A DNA stretch of 64,000 nt, from NCBI RefSeq assembly GCF_001999945.1, contig NZ_CP019650.1, positions 1,798,001 through 1,862,000 of the forward strand, in the 5' to 3' direction. Every line of letters starts with the position of its first letter. Position 1 is the stretch's first letter. Made by a program: the position numbers and the translations under genes. The DNA is from Microbulbifer agarilyticus (GTDB taxonomy: Bacteria > Pseudomonadota > Gammaproteobacteria > Pseudomonadales > Cellvibrionaceae). Positions 1 through 8,107 of the stretch are shown here, one piece after another. The notes beneath the pieces are model-generated. The model saw only the letters and a program-made list of their open reading frames with translations, had not been told where the DNA came from and ran no database searches.

Positions 1-99
1 AGTCATCTTTTCACTAAATTAATGCATGTATTGAGTTGGCGGGCTATTGATCCTTGAGTCTATACTGAATTTAGTCAGTTATTTTCCCGGGACCAATTG

Positions 100-555
100 A
101 TGCGCTACAAGACCTTGGAAGATGTGATTCAGGAGGGAAGGGAGTTCCACCAAAAATTGGGCCGCCAGTACGCGGAATTTGAATTACTTTCTGCCGATGA
201 ACGGGCCAGTTTGCTGCTCGATCAACTCAAGCGACGCGAAGTTTCGATGAGCCACACGCTGGAAAATTTCCGGGACGATGTGGGCGAGGGGGCTTTGCGC
301 ACCTGGGTGCAGTTTGCCCCGGAGGGGCGTGAACCAGAATTACTGCAGCGATTGCGCAACATCGATATCTCTGACGTGGAAGCCATTGGGGAAGTCGCCA
401 TGGATATCGAGATGTACCTCTCCGATCAATATCGCGATTTACTTTTGATCGCCGATACGCCCACAGCGAAGCGAACCTTGGAGCGTTTGCTTGAGCTCGA
501 ACAGCTCGAAGAGCATACACTCTCGGTTAATTTATATAACTTGCGCGATTGTTGA
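100..555 (+). CDS. Small helical protein, possibly ferritin-like; function unknown
   Basis: The 151-residue product is almost entirely charged amphipathic helix, with no signal peptide or membrane segment. Four helices carry Glu/His patterns (EFHQKL near residue 15, REVSMSHTL near 47, DIEMYLSDQY near 103, LEQLEEHTL near 135) that resemble the spacing of ferritin-like four-helix proteins. This is an impression from pattern, not a family assignment. A TTG precedes the ATG directly; the ATG at 100 is taken as start. It is transcribed towards rsmC and stops 83 bases before the end of that convergent gene, so it is probably a single-gene unit. Confidence 0.6.
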   Translation: MRYKTLEDVIQEGREFHQKLGRQYAEFELLSADERASLLLDQLKRREVSMSHTLENFRDDVGEGALRTWVQFAPEGREPELLQRLRNIDISDVEAIGEVAMDIEMYLSDQYRDLLLIADTPTAKRTLERLLELEQLEEHTLSVNLYNLRDC

Positions 556-637
556 TCGAGCATGTTTTGCTGGAGTGCATGGCGCTGGAGCGTATATTGC
601 TGGAGATAGACGAGCGGCAAAGCATCGTTTGCTGACG

Positions 638-1657
638 TTATTTAGCTAGCCTAAATACGCAAAACCCTTTGGCTTTTTCCAGCAAAGTAACTTCGCGAAA
701 TAGCCTTTCGGCTTTGCGCGCGAGCGGAATAAATTCGTTTACCACGAAGAGCGCCAATCCACCGGCGCTAAGCGTTCTTGCCGCCTCGGTCAGAAAGCGA
801 TCGGTGAGGTCGCCTTCCACCTGAAAACCCTGATGAAAGGGCGGATTACAGATCACTACATCTGAGCTGGCACTGGCGACTTGCGAGCCTGCATCGCCGG
901 CAATCACTTCGCCCTTAATTCCGAGCGAATCAAAATTATTCTGACATGCCAACAAGGCTGCGGCGTTGTTGTCGGTGGCAATAATATGCGCTTCGGGTGC
1001 CAGCTGAGCTAGCTGGACACTCAGGTAGCCAAAGCCGCAACCCAGGTCCAATGCTGTGAAAGGTGTCTTAGGCAAGTGCTCGGAGAAGTGCTGGGCCAGC
1101 TGGGCACTACCCACGTCAATTTTGTTCCACCCAAATAGGCCAGGTTTGCTAAACAGGCCATTGAGCGAATCCAGCTTGCGCAAAGTGCGGTAATTGGAAT
1201 CGTCCAGGAGTGTGCCAAGTGTTGCGCTGCTGTTGAGATGGTTGTGGCTGGCGTAGTCCGTACCATGCTTCTGCAGGTTTTTCCCCCGGCCAAACCTCTG
1301 TGCGGCTTTTTGTGCGTAGGTTTTGATTCCGCTGTTCTTGCCGCCAATCAGGATTAGTTCGCCATTCCCTTGAAGGCATTCTGCGGCAGTGTTGATCACA
1401 TGGTGTACCGCAGCTTTTTCCTTTGATACCGGGTACACGATGCGCGAGATTGATCGATCAAGTGTTGTTAGATCGAAGTCCGAAAAATGTGCAGGAATAC
1501 CAAATTGTTCCGCCGCATGAACGATATCCCAGCGATTGCTGAGCAGAATGCCGTGAAATTGAAGCCCAGCCTTGAGTAGGGCTTTGCTATTTTCATCGGC
1601 GATCCACAGCGTGTCTTGATCGCTGTCGCTCAGCAGTTGGGAAAGCAGGGTGGACAT
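638..1657 (-). CDS. rsmC: 16S rRNA (guanine-1207-N2) methyltransferase RsmC
   Basis: Methylates G1207 of 16S rRNA in the 30S subunit using S-adenosylmethionine. The 339-residue length fits RsmC, which consists of a degenerate N-terminal methyltransferase-like half and an active C-terminal half. The C-terminal half shows SAM motif I (DLGCGFGYLS, about residues 204-213), an acidic residue after the second strand (ATDNN, 227-231) and the catalytic NPPFH motif (271-275) typical of N2-guanine methyltransferases. The related 23S enzyme RlmG has the same architecture, so RsmC rather than RlmG is a judgement from overall resemblance. It lies 28 bases downstream of rsuA on the same strand, so two rRNA modification genes are probably cotranscribed. 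Confidence 0.82.
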   Translation of the reverse strand: MSTLLSQLLSDSDQDTLWIADENSKALLKAGLQFHGILLSNRWDIVHAAEQFGIPAHFSDFDLTTLDRSISRIVYPVSKEKAAVHHVINTAAECLQGNGELILIGGKNSGIKTYAQKAAQRFGRGKNLQKHGTDYASHNHLNSSATLGTLLDDSNYRTLRKLDSLNGLFSKPGLFGWNKIDVGSAQLAQHFSEHLPKTPFTALDLGCGFGYLSVQLAQLAPEAHIIATDNNAAALLACQNNFDSLGIKGEVIAGDAGSQVASASSDVVICNPPFHQGFQVEGDLTDRFLTEAARTLSAGGLALFVVNEFIPLARKAERLFREVTLLEKAKGFCVFRLAK

Positions 1658-1685
1658 AGTAGAGCTTTGGTCTTTTCTTGCAGGC

Positions 1686-2411
1686 TCAGCCGATACTGGC
1701 GACTTCTTCTGGGGTAAGCGCGCGGTATTCCCCTTCGGTCAACATCTCGTCCAATGCGATTTCACCAATGCTCTCACGATGTAGTTCCAATACGCGATTC
1801 CCCAGGGCCGCAAACATACGTTTTACTTGGTGGTAGCGCCCCTCGGTAATGGTGATGCGCACTTCATTGCGGTACAGAATCTCGAGCTTGGCCGGCTTGG
1901 TACGGGTCTTCTCGTTATTCAGCCAGATACCCTTGGCAAACTTGTCCACCGCATCGTCAGCAATCGGCTCGGCCAAGTGTGCGTAGTAGGTCTTTGCACA
2001 TTGATGGCGGGGGGAGGCGATTCGGTGCGACCACTGGCCATCATCGGTAATCAATACCAGTCCAGTGGTATCGATATCCAGGCGCCCGGCAATATGCAGT
2101 TTTTGCAAATTTGGCTCGTCGAGCAGGTCCAGAACGATGGGGTGCTCCCCATCTTTCGTGGCGCAGACGTAGCCCAGTGGCTTGTTAAGCATAAAGTAGC
2201 GGGGCCCGGCCGCGCCGAGCGGCTCGCCGTCCAGGCAAAGCTCGTCAGAAAGGTTCACCTTGCTGGCAGAGTCGGTGACCGTCTTTCCATTGACGGTGAT
2301 GCGTTCCTGGCGTGCTGCTCTTTTCACTTCGGCCCGCGACAGGTCGGTGACCTGGCTGATCGCCTTATCGAGACGAAGTGTTTCGGGTGTTTTGGATGAG
2401 GGCTTAGCCAA
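1686..2411 (-). CDS. rsuA: 16S rRNA pseudouridine(516) synthase RsuA
   Basis: Isomerises U516 of 16S rRNA to pseudouridine. The N-terminal 60 residues form an S4 RNA-binding domain ([21 protein letters not shown]). The catalytic domain contains the RsuA/RluB-type signature [10 protein letters not shown] (residues 109-118), where the Asp of GRLD (residue 112) is the expected nucleophile, and a C-terminal [10 protein letters not shown] motif. The 241-residue length suits RsuA rather than the longer RluB or RluF. The start overlaps the last 8 bases of folD, which indicates translational coupling in a folD-rsuA-rsmC operon. Confidence 0.88.
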   Translation of the reverse strand: MAKPSSKTPETLRLDKAISQVTDLSRAEVKRAARQERITVNGKTVTDSASKVNLSDELCLDGEPLGAAGPRYFMLNKPLGYVCATKDGEHPIVLDLLDEPNLQKLHIAGRLDIDTTGLVLITDDGQWSHRIASPRHQCAKTYYAHLAEPIADDAVDKFAKGIWLNNEKTRTKPAKLEILYRNEVRITITEGRYHQVKRMFAALGNRVLELHRESIGEIALDEMLTEGEYRALTPEEVASIG

Positions 2412-3249
2412 TCTTCTTCTCGCCGGAATCTACGGATTGGTAAATCAGGGTGTTGATGGTCATGGGGCCAACGCCGCCAGGAACCGGAGTGTAGGCGGAT
2501 GCATGCTCTACCAGCGGGCCCAGCTCAATATCGCCGACGCCACCGGGGTGGTAGCCTGCGTCCACAACCACGGCGCCATCTTTGATCCACTCGGCTTTGA
2601 TAAACTCTGGACGGCCTACGGCGCCTACTACGATGTCAGCGCGGCGGATATGCTCGGCGAGGTCCTGGGTTCTGGAGTGGCAGATGGTTACGGTCGCATT
2701 GGCGTTCAGCAGCATGGCGGCCATTGGTTTACCCAAGATGGGACTGCGGCCAACGACGACGGCGTGCTTGCCTTGAAGTTCGATGTTGTAGGCTTCCAGC
2801 AGGCGCATGATACCTTTCGGGGTAGCGCAACCGTATGCTTCCTCACCCATCGCCATACGACCAAACCCGAGGCAGGTCACGCCGTCTACGTCTTTCTCTA
2901 GAGCAATGGCGTCAAAGCAGGCGCGTTCGTCGATCTGCTCCGGCACAGGATGCTGAAGAAGAATACCGTGTACATTAGGGTTGCTGTTCAACTCTTCGAT
3001 CTTGGCCAGCAGTTGCTCGGTGGTAGTAGAAGAGGGGAGTTCCACCTGTAGGGAGTCCATACCTATACGGCGGCAGGCGTTGCCTTTCATCTTTACATAA
3101 GTCGCAGAAGCAGGATCGTCGCCCACCAGAATGGTGGCGAGGATTGGAGTCTGGCCGCCGCTTTTCTCTTTCATGGCCGCGACGCGCGCAGACAGTTCTT
3201 CTTCGGTTTTCTGGGCAAGGGCCTTGCCGTCCAGAACCAGTGCTGACAT
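2404..3249 (-). CDS. folD: Bifunctional methylenetetrahydrofolate dehydrogenase/cyclohydrolase FolD
   Basis: Interconverts 5,10-methylene- and 10-formyl-tetrahydrofolate in cytosolic one-carbon metabolism, using NADP. The 281-residue product has the family signatures: YVKMKGNAC (residues 51-59, with the catalytic Lys at 55), GILLQHPVP, the nucleotide-binding GRSPILGKP loop and the C-terminal [10 protein letters not shown]. The Lys two residues after the catalytic one in the usual YVxxKxKAC pattern is Asn here. It is the first gene of a three-gene minus-strand operon with rsuA and rsmC. Confidence 0.93.
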   Translation of the reverse strand: MSALVLDGKALAQKTEEELSARVAAMKEKSGGQTPILATILVGDDPASATYVKMKGNACRRIGMDSLQVELPSSTTTEQLLAKIEELNSNPNVHGILLQHPVPEQIDERACFDAIALEKDVDGVTCLGFGRMAMGEEAYGCATPKGIMRLLEAYNIELQGKHAVVVGRSPILGKPMAAMLLNANATVTICHSRTQDLAEHIRRADIVVGAVGRPEFIKAEWIKDGAVVVDAGYHPGGVGDIELGPLVEHASAYTPVPGGVGPMTINTLIYQSVDSGEKKIG

Positions 3250-3438
3250 AGATATTTCTCAACCTGAACAGGGAGCTCCGCCGGCGCGAAGTGACGGGCT
3301 CGTGGGTGTAGGAATTAGAAGCTTAATAAAGGGGCGGCATTTTCGCACAAGCCGCGAATATTTTCCCTATCTGGTCAGCTATTCGGCAACCAGTTTGATG
3401 AAAGGCTAAACTACTTTAAAAATAATGGCTTAGCGGCG

Positions 3439-3467
3439 TTGACACCCTCGAGGGGCGCAAGTAATAT
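3439..3467 (+). promoter_or_regulatory. Sigma70 promoter for the tRNA-Pro/Arg/His cluster
   Basis: A perfect -35 box TTGACA (3439-3444), a 17-base spacer and a -10 box TAATAT (3462-3467) are followed directly by a GCGCGC-rich discriminator of the kind seen on stringently controlled stable-RNA promoters. The first tRNA begins 40 bases further on. Confidence 0.85.
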
Positions 3468-3507
3468 GCGCGCACTCAAACGGGGGGGCAACTCCTCGGG
3501 ACAGTAT

Positions 3508-3584
3508 CGGGGCATAGCGCAGTCTGGTAGCGCGCCTGCTTTGGGAGCAGGATGTCGGGGGTTCGAATCCCTCTGCCCCGACCA
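3508..3584 (+). tRNA. tRNA-Pro (anticodon TGG)
   Basis: A 77-nt cloverleaf with a 7-bp acceptor stem CGGGGCA/TGCCCCG, anticodon stem CCTGC/GCAGG around loop TTTGGGA, a T loop GTTCGAATC and an encoded CCA end at 3582-3584. It is the first of three tRNAs on one transcript. Confidence 0.97.
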
Positions 3585-3601
3585 ATTTTCCGGGTTTATA
3601 T

Positions 3602-3678
3602 GCGCCCGTAGCTCAGCTGGATAGAGCATCCGCCTTCTAAGCGGATGGTCGCAGGTTCGAGTCCTGCCGGGCGTGCCA
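3602..3678 (+). tRNA. tRNA-Arg (anticodon TCT)
   Basis: A 77-nt cloverleaf. Acceptor stem GCGCCCG/CGGGCGT closes with a G-T wobble at the first pair. Anticodon stem TCCGC/GCGGA surrounds loop CTTCTAA. CCA is encoded at 3676-3678. It starts 17 bases after tRNA-Pro. Confidence 0.97.
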
Positions 3679-3812
3679 TTCCTACCAATGGCAGCGAACT
3701 CGGCAGACTAGTGGTGGACCACAGCGAGCTTTTGGTCGCAGGACTATCCCGGCTCATTTGCACAGCAAATGGGCGAGACAGTGTTGCCACAAGACACTGA
3801 TACTGCATTATG

Positions 3813-3888
3813 GTGGCCGTAGCTCAGTTGGTAGAGCACAGGATTGTGGCTCCTGAGGTCGCGGGTTCGATCCCCGTCGGCCACCCCA
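3813..3888 (+). tRNA. tRNA-His (anticodon GTG), prophage integration site
   Basis: A 76-nt cloverleaf with acceptor GTGGCCG/CGGCCAC, anticodon stem CAGGA/TCCTG around loop TTGTGGC, discriminator C and encoded CCA. The base at 3812 is G, as needed for the G-1 of tRNA-His. The 3' part from the anticodon loop onward is duplicated exactly at 37278-37325, so the integrated phage supplies the 3' half and keeps the tRNA functional. Confidence 0.97.
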
Positions 3889-3891
3889 TAT
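3844..3891. other. attL (48-bp core repeat)
   Basis: Identical to 37278-37325. It starts in the anticodon loop of tRNA-His (TTGTGGC) and ends at CCATAT three bases past the CCA end. The next base differs (A here, T at attR), which defines the edge of the common core. Confidence 0.96.
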
Positions 3892-3917
3892 AAAACCCTT
3901 GTAAATCAAGGTCTTAG

Positions 3918-3944
3918 AAGCCTCGCTAACCGCGGGGCTTTTTT
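3918..3944 (+). terminator. Rho-independent terminator after tRNA-His, supplied by the prophage
   Basis: An AAGCCTCGC/GCGGGGCTT hairpin with a 5-base loop is followed by a run of T. It lies on the phage side of attL and replaces the host terminator that now sits beyond attR. Confidence 0.8.
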
Positions 3945-3958
3945 GTTTCTGCTCTGTT

Positions 3959-3982
3959 GGGGGTAATTCTGGGGGTAATTCT
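3959..3982. repeat. Tandem 12-bp repeat near attL, possible integrase arm sites
   Basis: GGGGGTAATTCT occurs twice head-to-tail (3959-3970 and 3971-3982), about 70 bases inside attL. A related inverted copy, GGATTACCCC, lies at 37224-37233, about 45 bases inside attR. Tyrosine integrases bind short arm-type repeats flanking the core, so these are reasonable candidates. Confidence 0.45.
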
Positions 3983-4062
3983 GGCCTCAATCGATTCTGT
4001 GACGCTTTAAACGTCTCCTCTAGGGCACTATTCTTGACCCCTTATTCACGTGAGGTGCGATA

Positions 4063-4848
4063 GTGGCACAAATAAATATCGAGGATGGTCATCCTCTCCG
4101 CCGGAACTTGATCGTCATATGCTTGATCATCCTGGTTTACATTCTGGGTGGCGGAGAATTTAAGGTCGGAGATTCGGGCTCTACTGCGAGCCTCGGGATC
4201 ATTGGTGTGACTTTGAAGCACGCTGTAGTCGTGGAGTTGGCGGCGTTGCTCATATTTTTTTGGAGCTGGTACCGATATCAGGTGTTCGACAAATCAGTAA
4301 CTGACTGGTCGAGAATACAGCAGTACATTCGTGAAGTTTTACGCACTGGTGGGGAAAAATCAGCGATTCTGCGTGCCATGGAAAGAAATCATAGTGCCCA
4401 TTTTCCGGAGCCGTCTACATCGCCATACGGTGTCGCCACAGGTTCACTGGGCGTGACTGTAGGGGCTGGCGGTTTTTGGTCCTCGGTATTTGGGGCTTGG
4501 AGGATTACGAGTGCGCCTCTTGCGGTAAATGGGCGTCAATTCATACAGACGCAGAACTTTAATCTGGGGTGGCAGGAGTATCCGGCAAAAATGCGTTTAC
4601 TGTTTCGGGCAATGTACTCTACCGAATATCTTCCTAGTGTCGCGTTGCCTAAGACTTTAGTGTTTGTGACTCTGCTGGCGATCTTGAGTCCATCGTATGC
4701 CTATGCCTACGATCAGTTTGGGGTGCTTTACACCGTTGGCGCCAACGCTTTATTGCTATTCATTGTGTACCGAGGGAAGTTTTCCAGCTGGTTAAAATGG
4801 CTCTCTACGAAAAGGCCAACAGAGGCCGGGCCCGAGGCTGCTACTTGA
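4063..4848 (+). CDS. Prophage membrane protein of unknown function beside the integrase
   Basis: A 261-residue protein with about four membrane segments: residues 14-31, 53-69, 196-215 and 220-236. It has a central soluble stretch (about 75-190) containing a Gly-rich region. The start is GTG with GAGGTG upstream. It is transcribed towards, and overlaps by 8 bases tail-to-tail with, the integrase. It sits alone between attL and int, a position that in temperate phages is often used by genes expressed in the lysogen. No family is recognised. Superinfection exclusion or defence is only a positional guess. Confidence 0.7.
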   Translation: MAQINIEDGHPLRRNLIVICLIILVYILGGGEFKVGDSGSTASLGIIGVTLKHAVVVELAALLIFFWSWYRYQVFDKSVTDWSRIQQYIREVLRTGGEKSAILRAMERNHSAHFPEPSTSPYGVATGSLGVTVGAGGFWSSVFGAWRITSAPLAVNGRQFIQTQNFNLGWQEYPAKMRLLFRAMYSTEYLPSVALPKTLVFVTLLAILSPSYAYAYDQFGVLYTVGANALLLFIVYRGKFSSWLKWLSTKRPTEAGPEAAT

Positions 4849-5875
4849 GCGGCGTTTTGCGCTTGCGATCGAGGGTGACCACGCGATCTGGGGTGCGGTT
4901 ATAGCGTTCGGCCATTGATCGGGTTTTGTGCCCGGTGAATTGCTGTACGTCGCCCTCAAAGTCACTGGCCGCTTTGATCTTCAGATCGTGAAAGCGGAAG
5001 CGGGCGCTAATGGCGCCGGCTTCCAGGGCTTTGCGTTGTTCCCGCTGCCAGACGCTATTGAATCCGGTGCGAGTAAACCGGCGACCCGTGCGGCTGCGGA
5101 GTACATGGGCGGTCTGGATCTTGGCGTCGGTATTGGTGGCGAGTGCCTGGTTGATGGCTTCGCGCAGACGCGGCGTCCATAGCTTCAGCTGCTTCTTTCC
5201 TGTCTTCTGCTGTTCAACCAGCAATCCATCTTCCTTGATATCTGCGCGGGTGAGGGCAAGTACGTCCTGGTGCCGCGCTGCGCAGAGATACGCAATCTCC
5301 ATCGCGCACTGGTGCATGGTGTGCCCGTTGCTACCGAGCCAGTGGAAGAAGGCTTCATAATCCTGATCTTCGACATAGCGACCGCCTGGGGTCAGCTTCA
5401 TCGGTCGTACGACGACAGTGGGATCTTCGATGGTGACGTATCCGCGCGCCTTGCCCCATTTCATGATGATGCCGAGAAAGATGCGCTCGTGGTTGGCCGC
5501 TGCGGGCTTCTCCGCGCCGCGGGCATCCATGAACATCTGTACCAGGGGGCTGGTGACCTGATCGGGCTCGAGCTCACCGAATACGGCGCTGATACGCTTG
5601 CTGTACTGCAGGTAATCGCTCTGGGTGCCCGGCGTGATGTGCTTGGTGTACTGGGGCGAACGGAAATAGATTTCGATCAGGTGGTTTACCGTGAACGCTT
5701 CTTCAACCTGGCCGGCCATCCAGTCTTCATAGGCCTTCATCACTTCCCAGTTCTGGGCATCTGGAGCGGCCAGATGGTGCGTGGGGAAGCCGCGGCGCTT
5801 GATGCGGTAGCCTTTGCGGTAGCGCTCGACATACGGCGGCATCCATGCGTTTTCGGGGTTGCGTTTGCGTCCCAT
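4841..5875 (-). CDS. int: Tyrosine-type phage integrase
   Basis: A 344-residue site-specific recombinase that would recombine attP with the tRNA-His gene. The N-terminal 160 residues contain the arm- and core-binding domains. The catalytic domain shows the first Arg in ARHQDVLAL (R201), a Lys in QKTGKK (about 226), the HxxR box as HDLK (H296, K299), TGHK (H316) and the nucleophile RYNR (Y325). The second catalytic Arg is therefore Lys. I recall similar HDLK versions in other phage integrases, so this need not mean inactivity. It overlaps the convergent membrane-protein gene by 8 bases and lies next to attL as expected. Confidence 0.93.
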   Translation of the reverse strand: MGRKRNPENAWMPPYVERYRKGYRIKRRGFPTHHLAAPDAQNWEVMKAYEDWMAGQVEEAFTVNHLIEIYFRSPQYTKHITPGTQSDYLQYSKRISAVFGELEPDQVTSPLVQMFMDARGAEKPAAANHERIFLGIIMKWGKARGYVTIEDPTVVVRPMKLTPGGRYVEDQDYEAFFHWLGSNGHTMHQCAMEIAYLCAARHQDVLALTRADIKEDGLLVEQQKTGKKQLKLWTPRLREAINQALATNTDAKIQTAHVLRSRTGRRFTRTGFNSVWQREQRKALEAGAISARFRFHDLKIKAASDFEGDVQQFTGHKTRSMAERYNRTPDRVVTLDRKRKTPLK

Positions 5876-5892
5876 GGTCCAGAGTCCTTGTC

Positions 5893-6132
5893 TTAGCTGG
5901 CGGCGGCGAGGTTAAAGCCGGCTGGCAGCTTATCGCCATTGGCGGCCGGTGTGGAGGTACGGCGCGTCAATAGTGCTTGGTTGTACACCGTCCACGTTAG
6001 CAGGGGTTCGCCCTTGCAGTTCACCGAGAAGGGGATGCCGTTGGCCTTCAGCGAGCGCTTTTGCCCCTCTGGATCGTTGCACTTGCAGCCAGTGATTTTG
6101 AACATATCGGCTTTGCTGATGATGTTGCTCAT
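5893..6132 (-). CDS. DUF4224-type small phage protein beside integrase
   Basis: A 79-residue protein that begins MSNIISKADMFKITGC. The N-terminal KADMFKITGC...KRSLKANGIPF pattern matches the DUF4224 family, small proteins usually found next to phage integrases, where an excisionase-like or directionality role has been suspected but is not shown here. The open frame extends upstream to 6249, but the ATG at 6132 overlaps the stop of the preceding small gene (ATGA) and is the better start. It is the last gene of the minus-strand early operon before int. Confidence 0.7.
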   Translation of the reverse strand: MSNIISKADMFKITGCKCNDPEGQKRSLKANGIPFSVNCKGEPLLTWTVYNQALLTRRTSTPAANGDKLPAGFNLAAAS

Positions 6133-6305
6133 GCGGGGCTCTTTTGTCCGGGTTCCAGGTGCCATGGGATGCTGGTGTGGCAGCTCGTGCAGTACTTGAT
6201 GTTCTGGCTGCGGATCATTACCAGCTTCGAATTGCCGCATTCCCAGCACTGCTTAGTGTTTTGTCGCCAGGCTTCGCGTTGAGTTGGTGTGGGAGTCTTT
6301 TTCAT
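6129..6305 (-). CDS. 58-residue zinc-ribbon-like protein
   Basis: A short gene found by hand on the minus strand. It starts with ATG at 6305, which overlaps the stop of the upstream gene (ATGA), and ends with TGA overlapping the ATG of the DUF4224 gene. The product begins MKKTPTPTQREAW and has two CxxC knuckles, CWEC (residues 20-23) and CTSC (39-42), so a zinc ribbon is likely. The role is unknown. The two-sided four-base stop/start overlaps are strong evidence that it is translated. Confidence 0.75.
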   Translation of the reverse strand: MKKTPTPTQREAWRQNTKQCWECGNSKLVMIRSQNIKYCTSCHTSIPWHLEPGQKSPA

Positions 6306-6541
6306 CCTCGGCGTCCTGTGCAGTCATGCAGGTCTGGATATTCGTGTGCGTATCCGCGCTGTGAATAGTACGTAGCCTCAACGCCGTCGAGCCCGCAAAC
6401 AGTGCAGATACCTTCTTCGTCGTACTGATGCGCGCGTCCTTTGCGTGTATAACCGCCGCAAAGTGGGCAGGTAGTCGCACCTTCCGTTTCAGTGCATTCC
6501 CTTTGTGGGCCTTTCCAGTCGCAGTGATTACAGATGTGCAT
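6302..6541 (-). CDS. 79-residue multi-CxxC zinc-binding phage protein
   Basis: The product contains three CxxC knuckles: CNHC near the N-terminus, CPLC near residue 25 and CTVC near 46. It likely binds one or two zinc ions. The start at 6541 is preceded at good spacing by AGGAGG lying inside the upstream 21-codon gene, and is coupled to it by TAATG. Function unknown; phage zinc ribbons of this size often bind nucleic acid or host proteins. Confidence 0.75.
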   Translation of the reverse strand: MHICNHCDWKGPQRECTETEGATTCPLCGGYTRKGRAHQYDEEGICTVCGLDGVEATYYSQRGYAHEYPDLHDCTGRRG

Positions 6542-6606
6542 TACGCGGCCTCCTGTAGGGTCGCAGCTACTTCCATATTCGCCCGCACCAGTGCTTCCGC
6601 CAGCAT
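6541..6606 (-). CDS. 21-residue peptide gene, coupled on both sides
   Basis: Starting at ATG 6606, the frame encodes MLAEALVRANMEV and eight further residues. It shares TAATG overlaps with both neighbours (6604-6608 upstream, 6539-6543 downstream). It may be a real micropeptide or a translated leader that carries ribosomes to the downstream Shine-Dalgarno site. Evidence rests only on the junction architecture. Confidence 0.4.
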   Translation of the reverse strand: MLAEALVRANMEVAATLQEAA

Positions 6607-6707
6607 TACTTATTCCCCCGCCAGCCGCCGGTAGCGGCGAAAAACCAAGCTACCGCGAGCAAGACAACCACTAGCGCTACGGCCACCTCTGTTAATGTGA
6701 AAGTCAT
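6606..6707 (-). CDS. 33-residue single-span membrane peptide
   Basis: Begins MTFTLTEVAVALVVV. Residues 6-25 are a continuous hydrophobic span followed by a short basic tail (GGWRGNK), giving a predicted N-out, C-in peptide. It has a good ribosome site (AGAGGGAGAG) and its ATG overlaps the stop of the upstream gene (ATGA at 6704-6707). Function unknown; a small phage membrane effector is plausible. Confidence 0.6.
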   Translation of the reverse strand: MTFTLTEVAVALVVVLLAVAWFFAATGGWRGNK

Positions 6708-7300
6708 TGCTCTCCCTCTGGTGGTAGTGGGCGATATAGGTGGGTGTGAAACCAATGACTGTATATATCTGTATCGCGTCGGCATTCATGGGCAGAAATT
6801 CGATTAACACTTCCCAGTGTATTTACTGCGAAGATGCAGCCATTCTCATCTTCATCGTCATCTGATGGTGGGTAATACATTGGGTCTAGCCAGCCCGCTT
6901 TCTCCGCTACAGAGGGGGCGGCGGATAGCACCGATTCAGCCTCTTCGAGCAGCATTTTCTCAATTGTGGAGGGTTTAACCTTGTCCCACTCAACAAACCC
7001 GGCGTCAATGGCCCCCATAAGGGTTCCTGCAAAGTCTCTAAGGGCTTGTGCTTTGAGTTCACCTTCCGGCACACTCCCTTTGCTGTCTTGCGCAGTAGGG
7101 GAGGGGTAAACCTGCAAACCTTTACCGAATACTTCATCGCTGTTGCGGTTGTGCCCAACCGGCTCCGCTTCCTGCTGGGATTGGAGTGCACTAATAACAG
7201 CACAAAAAAGAGGCTGCACTTCTGCCGCCGAAGCTGGATTACTTACTGCGATGGCGGCCAGTTTACCTGCCGCCTCTATCGCTTCTCTTATCTTATCCAT
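6704..7300 (-). CDS. Phage protein with DUF551-like C-terminus
   Basis: A 198-residue protein. The C-terminal residues (YSHWFHTHLYRPLPPEGEQ region) resemble the conserved end of DUF551-type phage proteins, in which a His/Trp cluster precedes a PLP motif. The N-terminal half is helical and Ala-rich. A GTG lies one codon upstream of the ATG; the ATG at 7300 forms an ATGA overlap with the previous gene. Function unknown. Confidence 0.65.
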   Translation of the reverse strand: MDKIREAIEAAGKLAAIAVSNPASAAEVQPLFCAVISALQSQQEAEPVGHNRNSDEVFGKGLQVYPSPTAQDSKGSVPEGELKAQALRDFAGTLMGAIDAGFVEWDKVKPSTIEKMLLEEAESVLSAAPSVAEKAGWLDPMYYPPSDDDEDENGCIFAVNTLGSVNRISAHECRRDTDIYSHWFHTHLYRPLPPEGEQ

Positions 7301-7785
7301 CACGCTGCCAACTCCTGTTCTATGTGCCGGCTGATAATCCAGTTCTCCAGATACCCTTCGGCGCGGTCAAAATATTTTTGTTCGTTCTGCTTCTGGTCCA
7401 GGCGCTTCGTGGGGAGGATTTCTGCGATCCAGCCGAAGTCGACTATTAACTTTTCATTGATGCCGTTTTTTGCGTTTTGCAGCTTTGGTTGCACTACGTC
7501 GGCGGTGTCGTCGATGCGGCGTCCCTTTTCGAGAAACAGGTGGTGGTTGGTGTCGTAGTTGCCGTGGATGTCTTTGATGATGACCACGACGGTGATCAGC
7601 CAGTTGTGCGGGGTGTCGACGATCCAGCGGTTTGCATCGACGCGGGAGAGCATGACGCGGGCGGATGGGCCGCAATCAATCTTTACGTCGGCTGTACCGT
7701 CTTCCTTGAGTCCGTTGCTTTCCATGGAGACCAGGCGCAGGCCGGTAAGGCAGGAGCGGATTACTTTGTCGGATGGCTTTCTCAT
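7300..7785 (-). CDS. Hypothetical phage early protein
   Basis: A soluble 161-residue protein with no recognised domain. The first 60 residues look beta-rich and the C-terminal part helical and charged. It has a strong Shine-Dalgarno (AGGAGG) and ATGA overlaps with both neighbours, so it is part of the minus-strand early operon. Confidence 0.65.
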   Translation of the reverse strand: MRKPSDKVIRSCLTGLRLVSMESNGLKEDGTADVKIDCGPSARVMLSRVDANRWIVDTPHNWLITVVVIIKDIHGNYDTNHHLFLEKGRRIDDTADVVQPKLQNAKNGINEKLIVDFGWIAEILPTKRLDQKQNEQKYFDRAEGYLENWIISRHIEQELAA

Positions 7786-8024
7786 CCCTCCTGCACCTCC
7801 CTTGGGTGGGTGCCGCGTAGGCGGATGCGCTCGGCGTGACGCTCCCAGTAGGGATGACGTGGATCCTTCCTGGTGTACCGATTCAGCGGTTTTTCTTCGC
7901 GGGTGTGGGCGCGTTCGCAGGCCATTTGTACTGCATGCATATCGCCGGCACTTACTTCGCTGGGTACTGGCAGCAAGACGCTAATCATGCGGGTTATGGT
8001 GGTATAGGCGCGGTGTATGGTCAT
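7782..8024 (-). CDS. Hypothetical 80-residue basic phage protein
   Basis: A His- and Arg-rich small protein beginning MTIHRAYTTITRM. The frame opens at 8036, but GGGGGAAGGA directly before ATG 8024 is a good ribosome site, so the shorter start is chosen. The stop overlaps the next start. No family recognised. The 83 bases upstream, before the DUF2303 gene ends, contain no gene. Confidence 0.55.
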   Translation of the reverse strand: MTIHRAYTTITRMISVLLPVPSEVSAGDMHAVQMACERAHTREEKPLNRYTRKDPRHPYWERHAERIRLRGTHPREVQEG

Positions 8025-8107
8025 TCCTTCCCCCAAAAATGGGCCCAGTACCTGCGGCCCTAACGGTCTGACTGATGCGCCAATGGCGCGGGTTGAAATA
8101 GAGCGGA

